Of a DNA stretch of 64,000 nt, positions 52,253 to 64,000 are shown one piece after another; position 1 is the stretch's first letter; each line of letters starts with the position of its first letter. The notes beneath the pieces were generated by a model that was not told the DNA's origin, searched no databases, and saw only the letters and a program-made list of their open reading frames with translations. The stretch spans positions 16,648,501 to 16,712,500 of the forward strand of contig NC_132970.1 of the NCBI RefSeq assembly GCF_047496725.1, given 5' to 3'. A program made the translations under genes and the position numbers. Source of the stretch: Anoplolepis gracilipes. Taxonomy: Eukaryota > Arthropoda > Insecta > Hymenoptera > Formicidae.

Positions 52253-52995
52253 CGTTGTGTCTCCCAAGAGCGCACGCGTCCGTGAAAAAATAAATAAATG
52301 TAAAAAATACTCGACTATCCGCGTGCCATTCTGCGCGATTATATATTGCACGGAGTACCGAATCTCCAATGAGAGAGATTGGAGACTTGCAGCTTGGAGA
52401 TTGGAGAGAAGGTGAGTGCATGTATGTGTTTGCTGATCGCGGTCAATGTATCTTCTACATCACTGACAGATGCCGCCACGTGTTAAATGTCAACGTGTTG
52501 CATTTCGTATTCATTATTTTTTAATACCAACAGATAGCGCTAGAAGTTTAATTGTCAAGTCGCTATCCAATCCATGAATATTCAATCGCTGGTTAAAAAA
52601 CGAGTGCCTATTTCATTAATTATGCAGGATATTGCGGATATTAGATTCGAGGCAAGATCTTATTGCTCGCAAATTATTAAAAATACAGTTGAATCTTTTC
52701 CTTGACGCGAATTCTAACTTTTTATATATTATATAACAATTTTGGTCTTTAAGATGTTTAGAGAAAAATATATCCATCTTTTGCTATTTTTTTTTATATT
52801 TAAAAAAGTAAGAAAACATGGTTCAATGCTATAGAAATTATTTAAAATATTTCTTTTATAAAAAATATCAATAATATATTGATATATAAAAATAATAGAA
52901 CACCCACACACATGTATGATACACATGATTTATCACATGATTTTATACTAGAAGATTATTTTGGATAATAATTAAAAAAAACTATGATATATCTA

Positions 52996-53052
<57 letters not shown>

Positions 53053-53565
53053 ATAGATAGATTTATGATATAGATAGATTTAGGTAAAAAAAAAAAAAAA
53101 TTTAATAAAAAATTAAATTTAAATTATTTAACATAAATATAAAAAATTTAGAAATTTTGTTTAATAAACAATTTAAATCTGCACTTTGACGGTACTTTTA
53201 GGGTGGTCGAGCGAGTGAGAATTAAGAAGCGGGAACCAGGCGCAAATATCTCGACATCGACTTGAAGAGCACAAGCGGTCCCGAGGGTTACCCTTTTGAT
53301 CTAGCCGGGCTGCTTCCGGGGATGCTGCGCGCGCGCACAGAGGGTTGCGCTCCGCGGTCTCATCTCGCAGTTTCGCAGCCTCCCTTTCGCGACCCGTATC
53401 AGCTCTATCACGGCTCAACCGGAGGTGCGTGCCAGTAATTTTTCGCAATTTTATCGTCCCGGCTGTCCGGGACGAGGTACTCGGCGTCCGATCGTTATTG
53501 CAGAGAGTCCTGGACCCGGGTTTCGGGTCCGGTCATCTCTTCGTTCCGGGTCACGCTCAATTCGG
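52253..53565. promoter_or_regulatory. Divergent spacer between PYM and the membrane-protein gene
   Basis: PYM is read leftward from 52252, and the plus-strand gene appears to start at the right end. GC-richer DNA next to PYM (about 52120-52500) and a CpG-rich island at about 53190-53600 look like two separate promoters. Between them lie AT-rich DNA and a long TA run at 52997-53050. Core promoter elements cannot be placed. Confidence 0.45.
52997..53050. repeat. (TA)n microsatellite
   Basis: A pure TA run of about 26 units is followed by two imperfect GATATAGATAGATTTA copies. Confidence 0.95.
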
Positions 53566-55205
53566 ATGCATCGCTCTGCGTCGGAAAATGGAAACTGTAA
53601 TCGGTACGTATGTCGCATCCATGAATCTTCGTTATAGATTACAAATCCCTCATCCCTCGTACGATAATTGAATGTGCGAGATTCGAGTAGATTTAATTAT
53701 TTCCGGATACGTTTCTCGTTTCCAAGTAACTTTTAAAGGTCACCGGATGATACGTGAAAAGATGGAATCGTGCGTATCGTTCGATAAAAGTTCAAAGGCT
53801 CTAAGGTCAGGAACAATATAGCGGATTAAGTTGAAAAGTTTTTTTCGATTACGATGCCCGTACAGGAAATCTTTTGACTTACATAACTATCGTTAAGCGA
53901 CAATCGGATTCGTCTAACTAAAAGTTCATAGCGGTTAATCAATGTAAATATATTTTTTTGTTGCATCACCATAAATTTGCATTTTTAACTTTGTTGTAAT
54001 ATATTAGGTTGTGAAAAAAGTTCGCGCTATTTTTTTCATAGATGGCATTGGTTGTAAAAATTAATATGATGACAATTTTTTTTATTTATGCATCATTTGA
54101 AAAGTAACATTTTGCTTTACGTTTTACGAAAGTTTTCGTTTCAATCAATGATAGTTCATATATAAATATTATAATTATATTTTCACCGTTTTCATTTCCG
54201 TAAAAAAAAAAAAAAAAAAAAAACACAGTGGAGACTGGGCGAAAGATATCTGCTTTGTATGATGAGAGAATAGTAAGCGATACTATGTGTCAGACATAAT
54301 TCAACCAGTTTGGTAAATAAAATTTTGATATTAATGATGCACTCACAATCAGTTCTGAACGGTCATACAAAGTTGATGACGCTCAGATCTTGGCTCTGAT
54401 TCAAAATGACAAAAAAAAAACCGGTAGAAGATCATTGAACAAAATGGTTAATATATTATTGTGTGTGTGATTAAATAAATTTCAAAATATAAAAATTTTA
54501 ATGTATTATTTTTACGTAAAAAACGGTACAAACTTTTTGCACAATATTTTCTAATATTTAAATGCTCGGAAGGTATGTGAAAACACGAAGATTTGTATTG
54601 ATCGAGAAAAATGTTGAAACAAATTTGTAAACCCAAATCGAAATTCTGAAAACAAAATTCAACATGAAATTCTATTTTTATTTAGTTTCATATATTAAGT
54701 TTAAAACATTCACACACATGATTAAAATATTCTCGAATAATAAAATATAATTTTTTAAAAATGCATAAATTATAAAGATTCATACTAGAAAAAAGATAAG
54801 TTTATTAAGTAAATATTTTTCTCCTTCAAAATCTTCATAGTAATCAGGGTAATGTTTATCGAAGGAAATGCACTTTCTCTTCTAAGAAATCCATAGATAA
54901 ACGGGATAATATTTATCGAAGCGAATGCACTTTAGCATTTTACTTAAGCGTTAGGCGACAGATTGCAAGTAAGACTAAGTTCTATTTCTTTCTCCATAAT
55001 TGCATTCTATTCTTTTGACAATCAAAATTGTGTGCATATATAGTTCGAAATCTCTTTTACGTTTAGGCTACTATCAATAGAAAATAATAATTTTTATAAT
55101 AGAACAGCTAATTATACATGTGTGTTACTAATCTTTTAAAAGTCACTAAATTTAATAAATACGTTAAAATACATATATGAATTATGGTCCGGTAGACCAT
55201 AATTC

Positions 55206-55244
<39 letters not shown>

Positions 55245-58200
55245 AATATCATGTTTTATTCTATATTATTAAATTTAGTAACTTTTTAAAAGATTAGAAT
55301 ATTCTGAAAAATCAAACAAAAATGCAATGTCGATTTTTCAAAGATTTATTTAAAATTAAAAATGTGAGATTATGAAATTATGTACAGTAATATGAAATTT
55401 CAAGTCCCGAAACAGCGATGGGAAATTTTACATTTTAAAATAACAAGAAAACTAACACTAGGACAATATAGTTTTCCAAAACATTTTATTCAGATTATAT
55501 TATACATATATATGTATATATACAAAGAAAGGGAAAACAAGAGAGATCGGAGAAAAAAGTAATAAATAAAAGAAAATGTCAACATTTTTCTATTTTTCTA
55601 TTTCATACTTTTTATCATATTTTCTGTCTATCATAACTATGATAAAAATTGTATCTGAGATATGCAAATTGCATAAAGTATATACATACAATAATAGGTG
55701 AACAATGTACGCGTAAAGTTTAATTTTCAATTCCCAATTACTTTCCTGGCGTTCTTGTTTCAATTAATCGAGACGTGACATCAGAAGAGCAATTGGTTTC
55801 TCAAAAGTCGTCGTAAAAATTTTCATAACGTAATCGTTGTCGCGCTTACTAGGTGCATTATGATCATTCGAGAGTAAAAAGACAGGCGGATCGAAAAAGA
55901 GAGCTGCCATGACGTGTTGAACGGCTTCGCCCAAACTGCGGTCCTGGACCTTGCAGCCTCCTCCTCCTTCTTCTTCTCCTCTTCCTCCCCTTCCTCCTCC
56001 ATCCCTCTTCCATTCCCCTTTTCATCGGACATTGCACCGATGCAGACGAAGCGTATGAGAAACGGCCGTCTCGTCAGAAGATGGGGATCGTCACTCACGG
56101 GAAGAGAAGACGGCTTATGACGATCCAGACGACGCGCCTGCAACGCCCAATTCTCCCATCTCTAGGACACAATCTTTCTCGCGAAACAACCAACCTAACC
56201 ACCAACCCCTGGGAAACTTACGTAACGATTGCGGAAGGCAATCTTGTACGATTACACGATTCATCCTTTAGGGTAAACTATTTAGGGTATGATGGCCATA
56301 CGGAAAAGATGGCCATAGGATGTAATTTTTTCAATAATCGCTACATAGTCTGCGCTTTTTTAGTCATTATCAAAGATAATCGATATTTACAGTAGTTTAT
56401 GCGTATAGATTATTCGAAATGACGATATTGTGAATCTTATATCATATTTTTACTTTTGACTACCTGCAAAGTTTTTCATTTGTCCACTAAAAACTATTAT
56501 AATATCGAATAAATTACAGTTAAGCTATCGTAATCGACGTTAGACATATTATAAAGATATGTAAATTGTTATCAGACCTATAATTTTTATTTTCACTATT
56601 TTTTAATAAATATTATGGCCACCTTTCCGTCACTATGGTCATCTTTTCCTTAAAAGTTGGGTAAGATGGCCAATGCTTATGTCGTACTATTTTGATAATA
56701 TAAAATTTCTATTGAATATTTTCCTTTTAATTTCGATAATATTACGCGATTTAAGCTTCAGTGAAGATAATATGCCAAACACTAATAAAAAAGTAACAAA
56801 AATAAAAGTATGTTTTTTGCATTTTAAAAAACTATGGCCATCTTACCCGAGTTTACCCTATCAAAATTTCAAGCAGGACCGCGGAATTGTTTGACGTGCC
56901 CGTTGACAAGAGAGATGCAATCAATCCTTCAATTTAGCATCTCAATACTTGATAATAGATTTGCAATTTACATATTTATACGTCTTCTTATATGTACGTG
57001 CTATTCGATATATTTTCGATAAGTTCGATTTTTACTTTACCACCTTAGAGTTCTGAATAGAGATAACAAGTGTTACGAACCGTGCACAGAGTAAGCGCGC
57101 TTAACGCTAGATTGAACTTTATCCCTGTGCATACCTTGCCCCCGTTGCATAGAATGCCGCGATACGCTATACACTATATAGCATGCACTTTACGGCGAGA
57201 CGCGGCTCCGTCAAATAGGCCACGACGTCTATACATATATATATCGCGCATGCACGACGACATTATACGCGCCACACGGCGTATCGAGTACACATTGAAT
57301 ATCGTTATCACGATGGTCGACGGCGACTTTGCACGCGCAAGATCGTCGCCCGGGATTTTGCAGCGTGTCAACTTCTGCGAGCACGCGTCGACCGACACAA
57401 TGGTCAGCCTTATACGAAAAAAAAAAAAAAAAAAAAAAAAAAAAACGCAGTAGATACTCTGAAACCTCAAAGCACTATTATTAATGCTCAAAGTATCTCG
57501 AGACTTTACAATATTGCTAAAATTTGGCTTTTTTTTTAGAATATTCGTATTCAACTAAGTCTAATTAGAAGATTCTTAGATCAGAAACTTTCAATATATG
57601 ACAACTCGATTGATATACCTCAAATATGTACTTCAAGATTGCTGATTACAAGATTGTAGGTTCCGTTACTTAAACTTGTGTTATCTAATTATACTCTTAA
57701 ATTAATTAATTTATACTCATTGATTATGTAACACCTCAGACAGGATGTGTATCTCAGAGACAAGATAAAAAATATCACATCCCGTCTTTTGAAAAACTTT
57801 AAAAAAAATTCAACGATATCTATGTATATCTTTATTACATATCTTTTCACTTAAGTAGTTATTCAATCTATTTGCACAAATTATAAAAAAATAAATTACA
57901 CTCTTTATACCTCTTAAATTGCCATTATAACGTGATTCAAAAAGGATAATTTCTCCTCTCTTTCTTGATTTTATATCAATTCTTTTAATTAATTAAAAAC
58001 AAAATGTTGTTGCAGTAACGCGTCAAGATCTACTAGAAAAAGGAGAATGAACTTTCTGTACGCGAATAACATTTACGATGGCTGTGCGAACATTGAGAAG
58101 ACAAATGATAAGGACGAGAAAAAGGAAGTCAAGTAAATAACAGATGAAGATTTCAACTTTAAATTTTTTAAATGTCATTTACCTTAAATGCATTTGTCTT

Positions 58201-60938
58201 AAATATATATTATCGGCGCTAAAGGGAAATAAAGGACAAAATCGCGAGAATAACATTTTCGACAATGTAGAGGAAGAACTGGAACGGATTTATCCCTTTA
58301 TATCGCCATGTCCTTATAATACGGGATTTGACGATATCGTTATTATTTGAAGCGATGGAATAAAAGAAAATGAGGATGCAGCGATATGCTAACCTGTCGT
58401 AAAAGCTTGTCACAGATGAAATGACGTGCCTGAAGAATTGTATGCATATAACAATATAAAACTTATACGTATATGTTTACCTTACATATTAATCTATCAG
58501 CAAAAGCTATTTCCATGCATCTGTCATTATCTCCGAGACGAGAAAGGAAGAGAAATAAAATCAAACACGATAAATTGATGCGGTTGAATAGAAAACATTA
58601 GAATTATACGATAATAATATAAAAATAGAAGAGGAAGATAATGATCGTAGATCGAAATATAACGACGTAAACCGGCCGATTAGCTTCGTTGATCCTCCTG
58701 ATCGATACGGAATTCGTTTAGCCGGCAAATTTCCCGGTGATGTATCGTCAGGCACGAATGAAATGGCAGAAACGATGGCACACAATCGTACAACGTACGC
58801 CAAAAGGACAGCTAGGAAGCTGAATCTCACGTCGATGACGTTCCTTCCTTCCACCGTGGTCGCGGCCGCGATTAACGCCGAGACGACGGTATATCCGACT
58901 AATCCGTCCACGGTAGCAACGGGCGATCCTGCAGCCACCGTAACTACCGTCAAATCGCACCATCACGTTCGCAACGTGACGGAATACCTGGTTGAGCATG
59001 ATGAGCTGGAGCATAGTAAGTAGGACGTTATTACGAGAGAAGGTATATGAATGCTCAACGAAGGGCGGCGGTTTTGCACAGTTTTTTTAATTGGTTATAC
59101 ATTTTAAAGAATTAAAATAGTTGACGCAGCCAAATGGAAAAAAAGCTGACGTATATATTTCTTGAATTTATTAGTCAGTTATTTCGTGATGATAATTTGA
59201 TAATGAAGGAAAATATATAATCTCTTGAAAAATATGTGAACAGAAAGAGATATGATCTCACATTTAATTTATTGTTAATAAAATATTTTTTTCGGATAAA
59301 AGAATTATTTTTCATTCCGTTAAAGAGAAACTCGAGGTGGACCAAAATATTGGTGTGTAAACTTTCTATTGTCATAGATTTACGCATCTATGTATCCGCG
59401 TTCCCGTTTTCCTTAAAATTATGCATACGTATAAGCTTCGACAAGACAATCGCGAAAATTTCATCACGACAGTTGCCACATTTCGCCAGCTAGTAAAATA
59501 ATCCAAATTATTATATCGTGTTTTCGCTTCGAGAATTTTATGGTCATTATATATTTCAGGTATCCTTGCCAACTTTTCGGACATACAGACCGTTTTACTC
59601 GCATGCATATCGACATTATTACCGCTGATTATCGCCTTGGGAATTGCCTTCGGCGTCAGGTATGCTAACTTTGCTTATTGCGAAAGAGGTCCGAAGCACC
59701 GGCCGAGTTACTTTTTAATTACACGTAGTCGGCGGTAAGAATTTTCTTTTCTCTTTTTTTTTTTTTCATCTAACGTACATGTTATTTCGCAGGCACGTGT
59801 GGCAAAAGTATCGAAACGGCCGGGACAGCGGGAATGGTTTACCTTGGTACAAGAGCGCATGCGACCGCGGTGATGTAGTCGAGTCCCAGCATCAGCATCC
59901 ACATTCCGGGAATGCTCCCGTTCAGACCGCCACGAGGGTTCTCTCCGCGCAGGATGTAAGTTAATGACTTTTTCATCTTACATGTTATCTTTGCAAGAAA
60001 AATGTTGTATAGACAAAATATACTCGCCATCTTTCAAATCATCCAATGGCCTTTCTAGATATTGCAAGAGATAATGTGAAGTGAATGAAAAGTCGTGCGT
60101 GTAAAATATGCAATTTAAATATAGGTTTGCTTTCTTCTCGTCGAAAGTTTCCAAGTATCGAGTAAACTTTGAAAATGGAAACCCGAAGAAAATTTGCCGC
60201 GTGAATTCGGGCAAGATTTTTTTTTCACCTACATCTCGCAAAGATAATGCGAGACGAAACTCATCAGACGGAAGGGAATTACGGCTGGATCGATCCGAGA
60301 GCGCGTTGTGAACTTTAATGCAATCGATACATATGTATATAGGGGGCTTGTTTGATCCTCATATGCATGCTCGATCAGCTTACATAATACGGTAACCACG
60401 CAAATACCATCGGCCTTGGTTTAAATCTTGAAGCTGTGCCGTAATAGGATACACGGCGGACATTTACGGAACTCGGCCCAGATTACGAAGAGTGCTCTAA
60501 CACGTAACACGTAAACGTGCCTCGACACGTAAACACTTCTTCTCGCGTCGCGCGTCCGTGAATTTTGGTCGGTGCGGCGCGAACGCCGCGATGCAGCTCC
60601 CCTCGGCAAGGATCCAGGCTCGGGCATGCAAAGCGGATCGCGCATCGCGCCTGGTGCGGCGATCGAGCAGCCGAAATCTATGGCTACAGACGTACCGTTA
60701 TAACGCTTTGCATTTAATAGCGATACATCGCCGCGCCGCGCCGTGTGTTGCGCTCATTCGTCTCGCTTAACCCTTTTCGCCGCTGAACTCCTTCTGGCTA
60801 ACATCTCCGGCTAAAATACCGCAACGCGCGCAAGCTCATTTAAAATTCATACCTCTCGCATAATTAACTCACATTCGAAAAGTTGAGCTAAAATAAAATT
60901 TCGTTTGGAGCGAAATGAATTATTGAAATGAATTATGA

Positions 60939-60972
<34 letters not shown>

Positions 60973-63900
60973 AGAAGAATAAAAAATTAACGATAGTCTC
61001 GGACACGTGACATATATGTATATTTCTTTCATAATATACTTTCAAAATTTCATCATAAATTCCTTCAAATCTATTCCGTCACATTTGCAATCTTTGCATT
61101 TACGCGAGGGAATTGCAACAATGGGTCGCGTTCACGCCTCGTGCACGTGGCCAATAAATAATTCGCGTTTATCGAGCTTACGGTTAGATTCAGTACATTA
61201 ACTTTACCCATCAATTGACGTCGCGATATATTATATTGTTCGAACTACATATTGTGCGGCTTTCCGCAAGCAAGTACGCACATTTTCTGGGTGTAGGCGA
61301 ACGCACGTTGCAACAAACATATGCAACGCATTATACATATAGGCGCACACATTATTATTATTTACATATGTGCGTATGACTCAGCTAAAAATACCGTACG
61401 TCTGCTTGGCGCGAGAACGGGTGGGATTGACCTGATTTTAATTTTGCGCATACGCGATCGCGATAACGGCCGCTTTAGCCGAATTTGTCGCGAGACGCAT
61501 AATTATCGCGAATTGTTTTCGTTCTATTCCAATATCGCCCCGTCGTGCAAATGCAAATGTTAGCGCGCTAAGGTCAAGAAAGAAATGCATTCCATTATAA
61601 CCGCTAAAGCAAGCTTCAACGAGATTGGCGACATGCACTTATAACACATTACCGTGTAGAAATCATCTATTATATTAAGTACCATACATGATTGATAAAC
61701 GTGAAATTTTTTAACGTGAAATAATATTAAAGTTTTTCTCTTCTAAAAAAAAATAAAAAAATAAAAAGCAATAGCTGACATTTTTGGTCAAATAGTCAAA
61801 TCTTGAAGAAAAAAACATCATTAATTCTATTGATTCTGTCATTTATTATAAAAATTATTATTTTAATTATTATTATCGACGATAATCAATTTTTTTGGTT
61901 AATCAATTATTGATATTGCTACAGTTAATAATATATAAAAATATTGAAAAAAAGCGCGATTTTGTCGAATAATCTTTAAGATTAACTATAATATTATAAA
62001 CTGTAAGATTGTCGTAGAATCAAATGTCGTTCTCGAAAATTGAAATATTGCACAAGTCGAGCAGAGAAATATTTTTTCATCACGCAAGTTTAACACGATG
62101 ACACAAAGTTGTATTAGTCGAAGCAGGTTGATCGAGAAAACTTTTCGTCGACTAATGAAATAATATTACGGTTCTTTCCTTTCGTCCGCCTTAACCAGAG
62201 TCTGCGGAGCAAAAGGGCATAAATGCAGACGTTGGTGAAAGTTGCATACGATGTTTGACTTTTGCAATTAAACCGGACCAGCTTTCCTTGCGTGGCAATC
62301 CGTTTTTTTTTCCAAGCGACGGTTTCATTAGTATCGCAGGTTGTCCGCCTCTCTAATTTCGCCGCTCGTCGCTTCTTTCGCTTACTTTCTAATAAAATTG
62401 CGGTCACAATCATTTTCAGCTTTCGGATGCATCAGCGCGCGATTGTCCGTTTACGCAATGCGTAGAATATATATCCCGTAGTAGCGATATTTCTCTTTTA
62501 TACAATTGCACAATTATTGCATTATCGAATATTTTGCACAATTATTGCGATATTAAATATTAACATATATATATATATGTATAAGCATTTGAAATTATAA
62601 TTAAATTAAATAAAATAATTAAATGTAAATTAATACATTATTTCGTTAATTAATGCGTTCAAAAATTGTAATGTAAAATCTTCTCCTTATTGTGCGTGAA
62701 ATAAAATATTCGCGAATAATTATAAATGCAACTAACTACGTATAATAAATATGTCGCGTCATTTTAAACGAACAATCTTCGATTAATATACGGGAATATA
62801 TATAGAATCAGAATAATGCTCGCGCGTAGTTCTGGTGGTCTTCATCGTCAAATAAAAAAATTTATCTCGCGAATCAAGATTGAAATGTACTCGGGAATCG
62901 AGTAAAACAGACCAGTGAAACTTTCATTGATCACACGTGTCCCTACAGATTTAAATGCACTCGAGAAGCGAAGCTGCGCAGCGAATGAACGATTCAAATT
63001 AATTCAAGGTGAACAGTTTTTCAACGAAAGCAGAAGAGTAGTTTTCGTCGATGTTTTTATACTTACAATGTATTCACGATTATTTTAAACTCTGCGTTTA
63101 ATTCTAATTGCAAGTTATCTCTCGTCGTATTACTTTGATTACAATAAAACATTTCTTCGGAATTTTAGAAATAAACTTATATTCACGTACAAATATCTCG
63201 CTTTCTTGAAGCTGCTCAGATGCTGCAATTTTACCGATGAACCAAAATTAATTGCAAATTTAGCGAATATGTGCACAAACACAGAACATTTATTTATATT
63301 TAGATACATAATTTGTCACTGATTGACGATAGTATCTTCATTTTGATGTGTTTCACGTACGTCACTATTTTACTGTTTTGCTCAGCACTAATAAGACTCA
63401 CTTATTGCATTATTGGCACGCGTCACCAAATTTTATAGTATACTATCCAAGTTTTTATTATTATACAAGAGTATGCAATGAGAAAATGTAATTAATTCCA
63501 ATAAGTGTAAAAAAATATCTTTTTCAAATATAAGAATAGATAAAAAAATTGTACATGTAATTGCAATATTCCACACGGAAGTGTTTCCATCTGAATACAC
63601 AAAAAGAGACGTGTAACGTTGTAAATGAATTCAGATGGTTTTTCCATAAAACAAATTTCAACAACCAAAAGCAACAAGTGTAAGAAGGAAGGACTTTTCG
63701 TGTATTTTCGATAATCTTGTGTCTGAAATAAAAAAAAAAAAAAAAAATAATAAAAAAAAAGAAGGGTGTTTAAAAAAAGTTTTTAATTACATATTGCAAA
63801 GATTAAATTCTGATTCGAATAATATATGCTCCCGGCGAGAGAACTCCGAAGCGGGGCAGAGTGCACTTCTCACTTGACGAGAAAATTCGGGAGATTTCGC

Positions 63901-64000
63901 GTCTCTCGAATTTCTCGCAACTCGCACCAAGTACATCTTCCGATAATAGTAAGCCGCCAGCGGCTCCCTTGTCTATGCCGGTCGCTAGTTGCTCGCGTAG
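53566..64000 (+). CDS. Unrecognised single-pass membrane protein, partial
   Basis: Good exons: about 58651-59015, 59560-59659, 59793-59955 and 63840 to beyond the window. All junctions are GT-AG and in phase, up to GAT at 59955 and AGA at 63840. A 5' model that also keeps phase adds 53566-53603 and 58016-58132, but it is tentative and the acceptor at 58650 lacks a pyrimidine tract. In this model a hydrophobic segment (VLLACISTLLPLIIALGIAF, about residues 185-204) follows a Thr/Ser-rich stretch with four N-glycosylation sequons (N97, N110, N160, N178). A basic and His/Gln-containing tail follows (RHVWQKYRNGRD, then LPWYKSACDRGD). The sequons suggest an outside N-terminus. No signal peptide is visible, so a 5' exon may be missing. 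I do not recognise the family. The final visible exon reads RTPKRGRVHFSLDEKIREIS and stays open to the edge. Confidence 0.6.
54004..54549 (+). mobile_element. Mariner element, internally deleted
   Basis: The left end TTAGGTTGTGAAAAAAGTTC and the right end, read as reverse complement, ATTGTGCAAAAAGTTTGTAC form diverged mariner-type inverted repeats. Between them, near 54230-54410, translation shows a damaged mariner transposase N-terminal half (NFDINDAL, then VDDAQILALIQND). Near 54435 it shows a remnant of the extreme C-terminus (IIEQNG). The catalytic middle is missing and stops are present. It lies in the presumed first intron of the membrane-protein gene. Confidence 0.8.
54847..54933. repeat. 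Short direct repeat
   Basis: Two units of about 30 bases, at 54847-54875 and 54903-54933, share ATTTATCGAAG and GAATGCACTTT-like blocks. They lie 56 bases apart. Confidence 0.7.
55128..55297. repeat. Nested palindrome
   Basis: The outer arms CTAATCTTTTAAAAGTCACT (55128 onward) and AGTAACTTTTTAAAAGATTAG (ending at 55297, core quoted) are inverted, as are the TTAAATTTA-type parts beside them. The inner palindrome around 55171-55216 has arms GAATTATGGTC and GACCATAATTC with a 5-base loop. A TA run fills part of the right half. Confidence 0.8.
56271..56858. mobile_element. Non-coding inverted-repeat element, TA-flanked
   Basis: The ends GGGTAAACT (from 56271) and AGTTTACCC (to 56858) are inverted, with a preceding or following TA on each side. 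The termini continue with GGTATGATGGCCAT on the left and, as reverse complement, GGGTAAGATGGCCAT on the right. Extra ATGGCCA/TGGCCAT motifs in both orientations lie inside at about 56300-56330 and 56618-56670. No transposase frame was seen. It looks like a MITE. Confidence 0.7.
57416..57445. repeat. Poly-A tract
   Basis: An A run of nearly 30 bases lies in the intron. A 127-codon frame ending in it (57070-57453) is not supported as a gene. Confidence 0.9.
58219..58590 (+). pseudogene. Coding-like but interrupted stretch
   Basis: One frame reads VEEELERIYPFISPCPYNTG, then continues with coding-like composition past in-frame stops at about 58348, 58390 and 58417. A second piece after a good acceptor at 58499-58500 reads KAISMHLSLSPRRERKRNK and would join the good exon at 58592 if one base were added in an A run. 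It may be a decayed exon, an alternatively spliced region or an assembly error in the membrane-protein gene. The evidence is composition only. Confidence 0.3.
60420..60800. promoter_or_regulatory. CpG-rich intronic island with ACACGTAA repeats
   Basis: GC and CpG content is very high compared with the intron around it. At about 60498-60536 the sequence has several copies of ACACGTAA/CACGTAAAC and a GTGCC variant. Short frames on both strands have no domain. It may be an internal promoter or enhancer of the membrane-protein gene. Confidence 0.35.
60939..60970. repeat. Poly-A tract
   Basis: A run of about 32 adenines lies in the last visible intron of the membrane-protein gene. Confidence 0.95.
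60971..63839. other. Intronic AT-rich DNA
   Basis: Between the island near 60.8 kb and the last visible exon no coding exon was recognised. A GC-richer portion at about 61090-61620 and another at about 62140-62460 have short frames only. A broken poly-A lies at 63728-63761. Confidence 0.5.

Noticed and set aside
55823..56143. 106-codon minus-strand frame with a Glu/Lys-rich run
   Set aside because: The run comes from a CCT/TTC-rich stretch. No splice partner or family match was seen.
57070..57453. 127-codon plus-strand frame
   Set aside because: It ends in the poly-A tract, lacks domain features and has an open antisense frame over the same DNA.
58219..58350. Mid exon for the membrane-protein gene
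   Set aside because: Its acceptors do not match the phase left by the exon at 58016-58132, so it was kept only as an interrupted coding-like stretch.
1..64000. tRNA, rRNA, CRISPR, bacterial-type operons or viral genes
   Set aside because: No convincing box A/B with cloverleaf, rRNA block, spaced repeat array or viral coding region was seen on either strand.

Overview
The window looks like AT-rich nuclear DNA from an insect, most likely a hymenopteran such as an ant. The grounds are GT-AG introns, long non-coding spacers full of microsatellites and poly-A/T runs, decayed Penelope-like and mariner elements, and proteins that read as insect versions of conserved animal families. The species cannot be fixed from the sequence. 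No operon, rRNA, tRNA or CRISPR array was seen.

Five genes are supported. (1) Plus strand, 10524-20037: a 9-exon, about 709-residue RING-H2 E3 ubiquitin ligase of the RNF38/RNF44 type. (2) Minus strand, 32839-30891: a 4-exon, about 393-residue coiled-coil protein of the CCDC34 type. (3) Minus strand, 49468-33699: a 23-exon, about 1551-residue DEPDC5/Iml1 orthologue, the GATOR1 subunit that restrains TORC1 when amino acids are scarce. Its reading phase closes across all 22 introns. (4) Minus strand, 52252-51148: a 3-exon, 215-residue PYM, the factor that disassembles exon junction complexes on ribosomes. (5) Plus strand, about 53566 to beyond 64000: an unrecognised single-pass membrane protein, cut by the window edge, with an uncertain 5' end.

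Layout: 1-5700 is non-coding with a few GC-rich islands; 5705-8320 is a broken Penelope-like element between roughly 500-base inverted arms; 8321-10080 is AT-rich spacer; 10080-20812 is the RNF38/44-like gene with its probable 5' and 3' untranslated ends; 20813-30890 is a 10 kb stretch without a recognisable gene; 30891-52252 holds three minus-strand genes in a row (PYM, DEPDC5, CCDC34-like, in transcription order); 52253-53565 is a spacer from which PYM and the membrane-protein gene diverge; the rest is the membrane-protein gene, whose first long intron has collected a mariner deletion derivative, a nested palindrome and a TA-flanked inverted-repeat element.

The genes do not form one pathway. 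DEPDC5 (nutrient signalling) and PYM (mRNA surveillance and translation) are general cell functions. The hunt mainly yields repeat structures inside introns and spacers, several not obviously described from this view, plus the unknown membrane protein.
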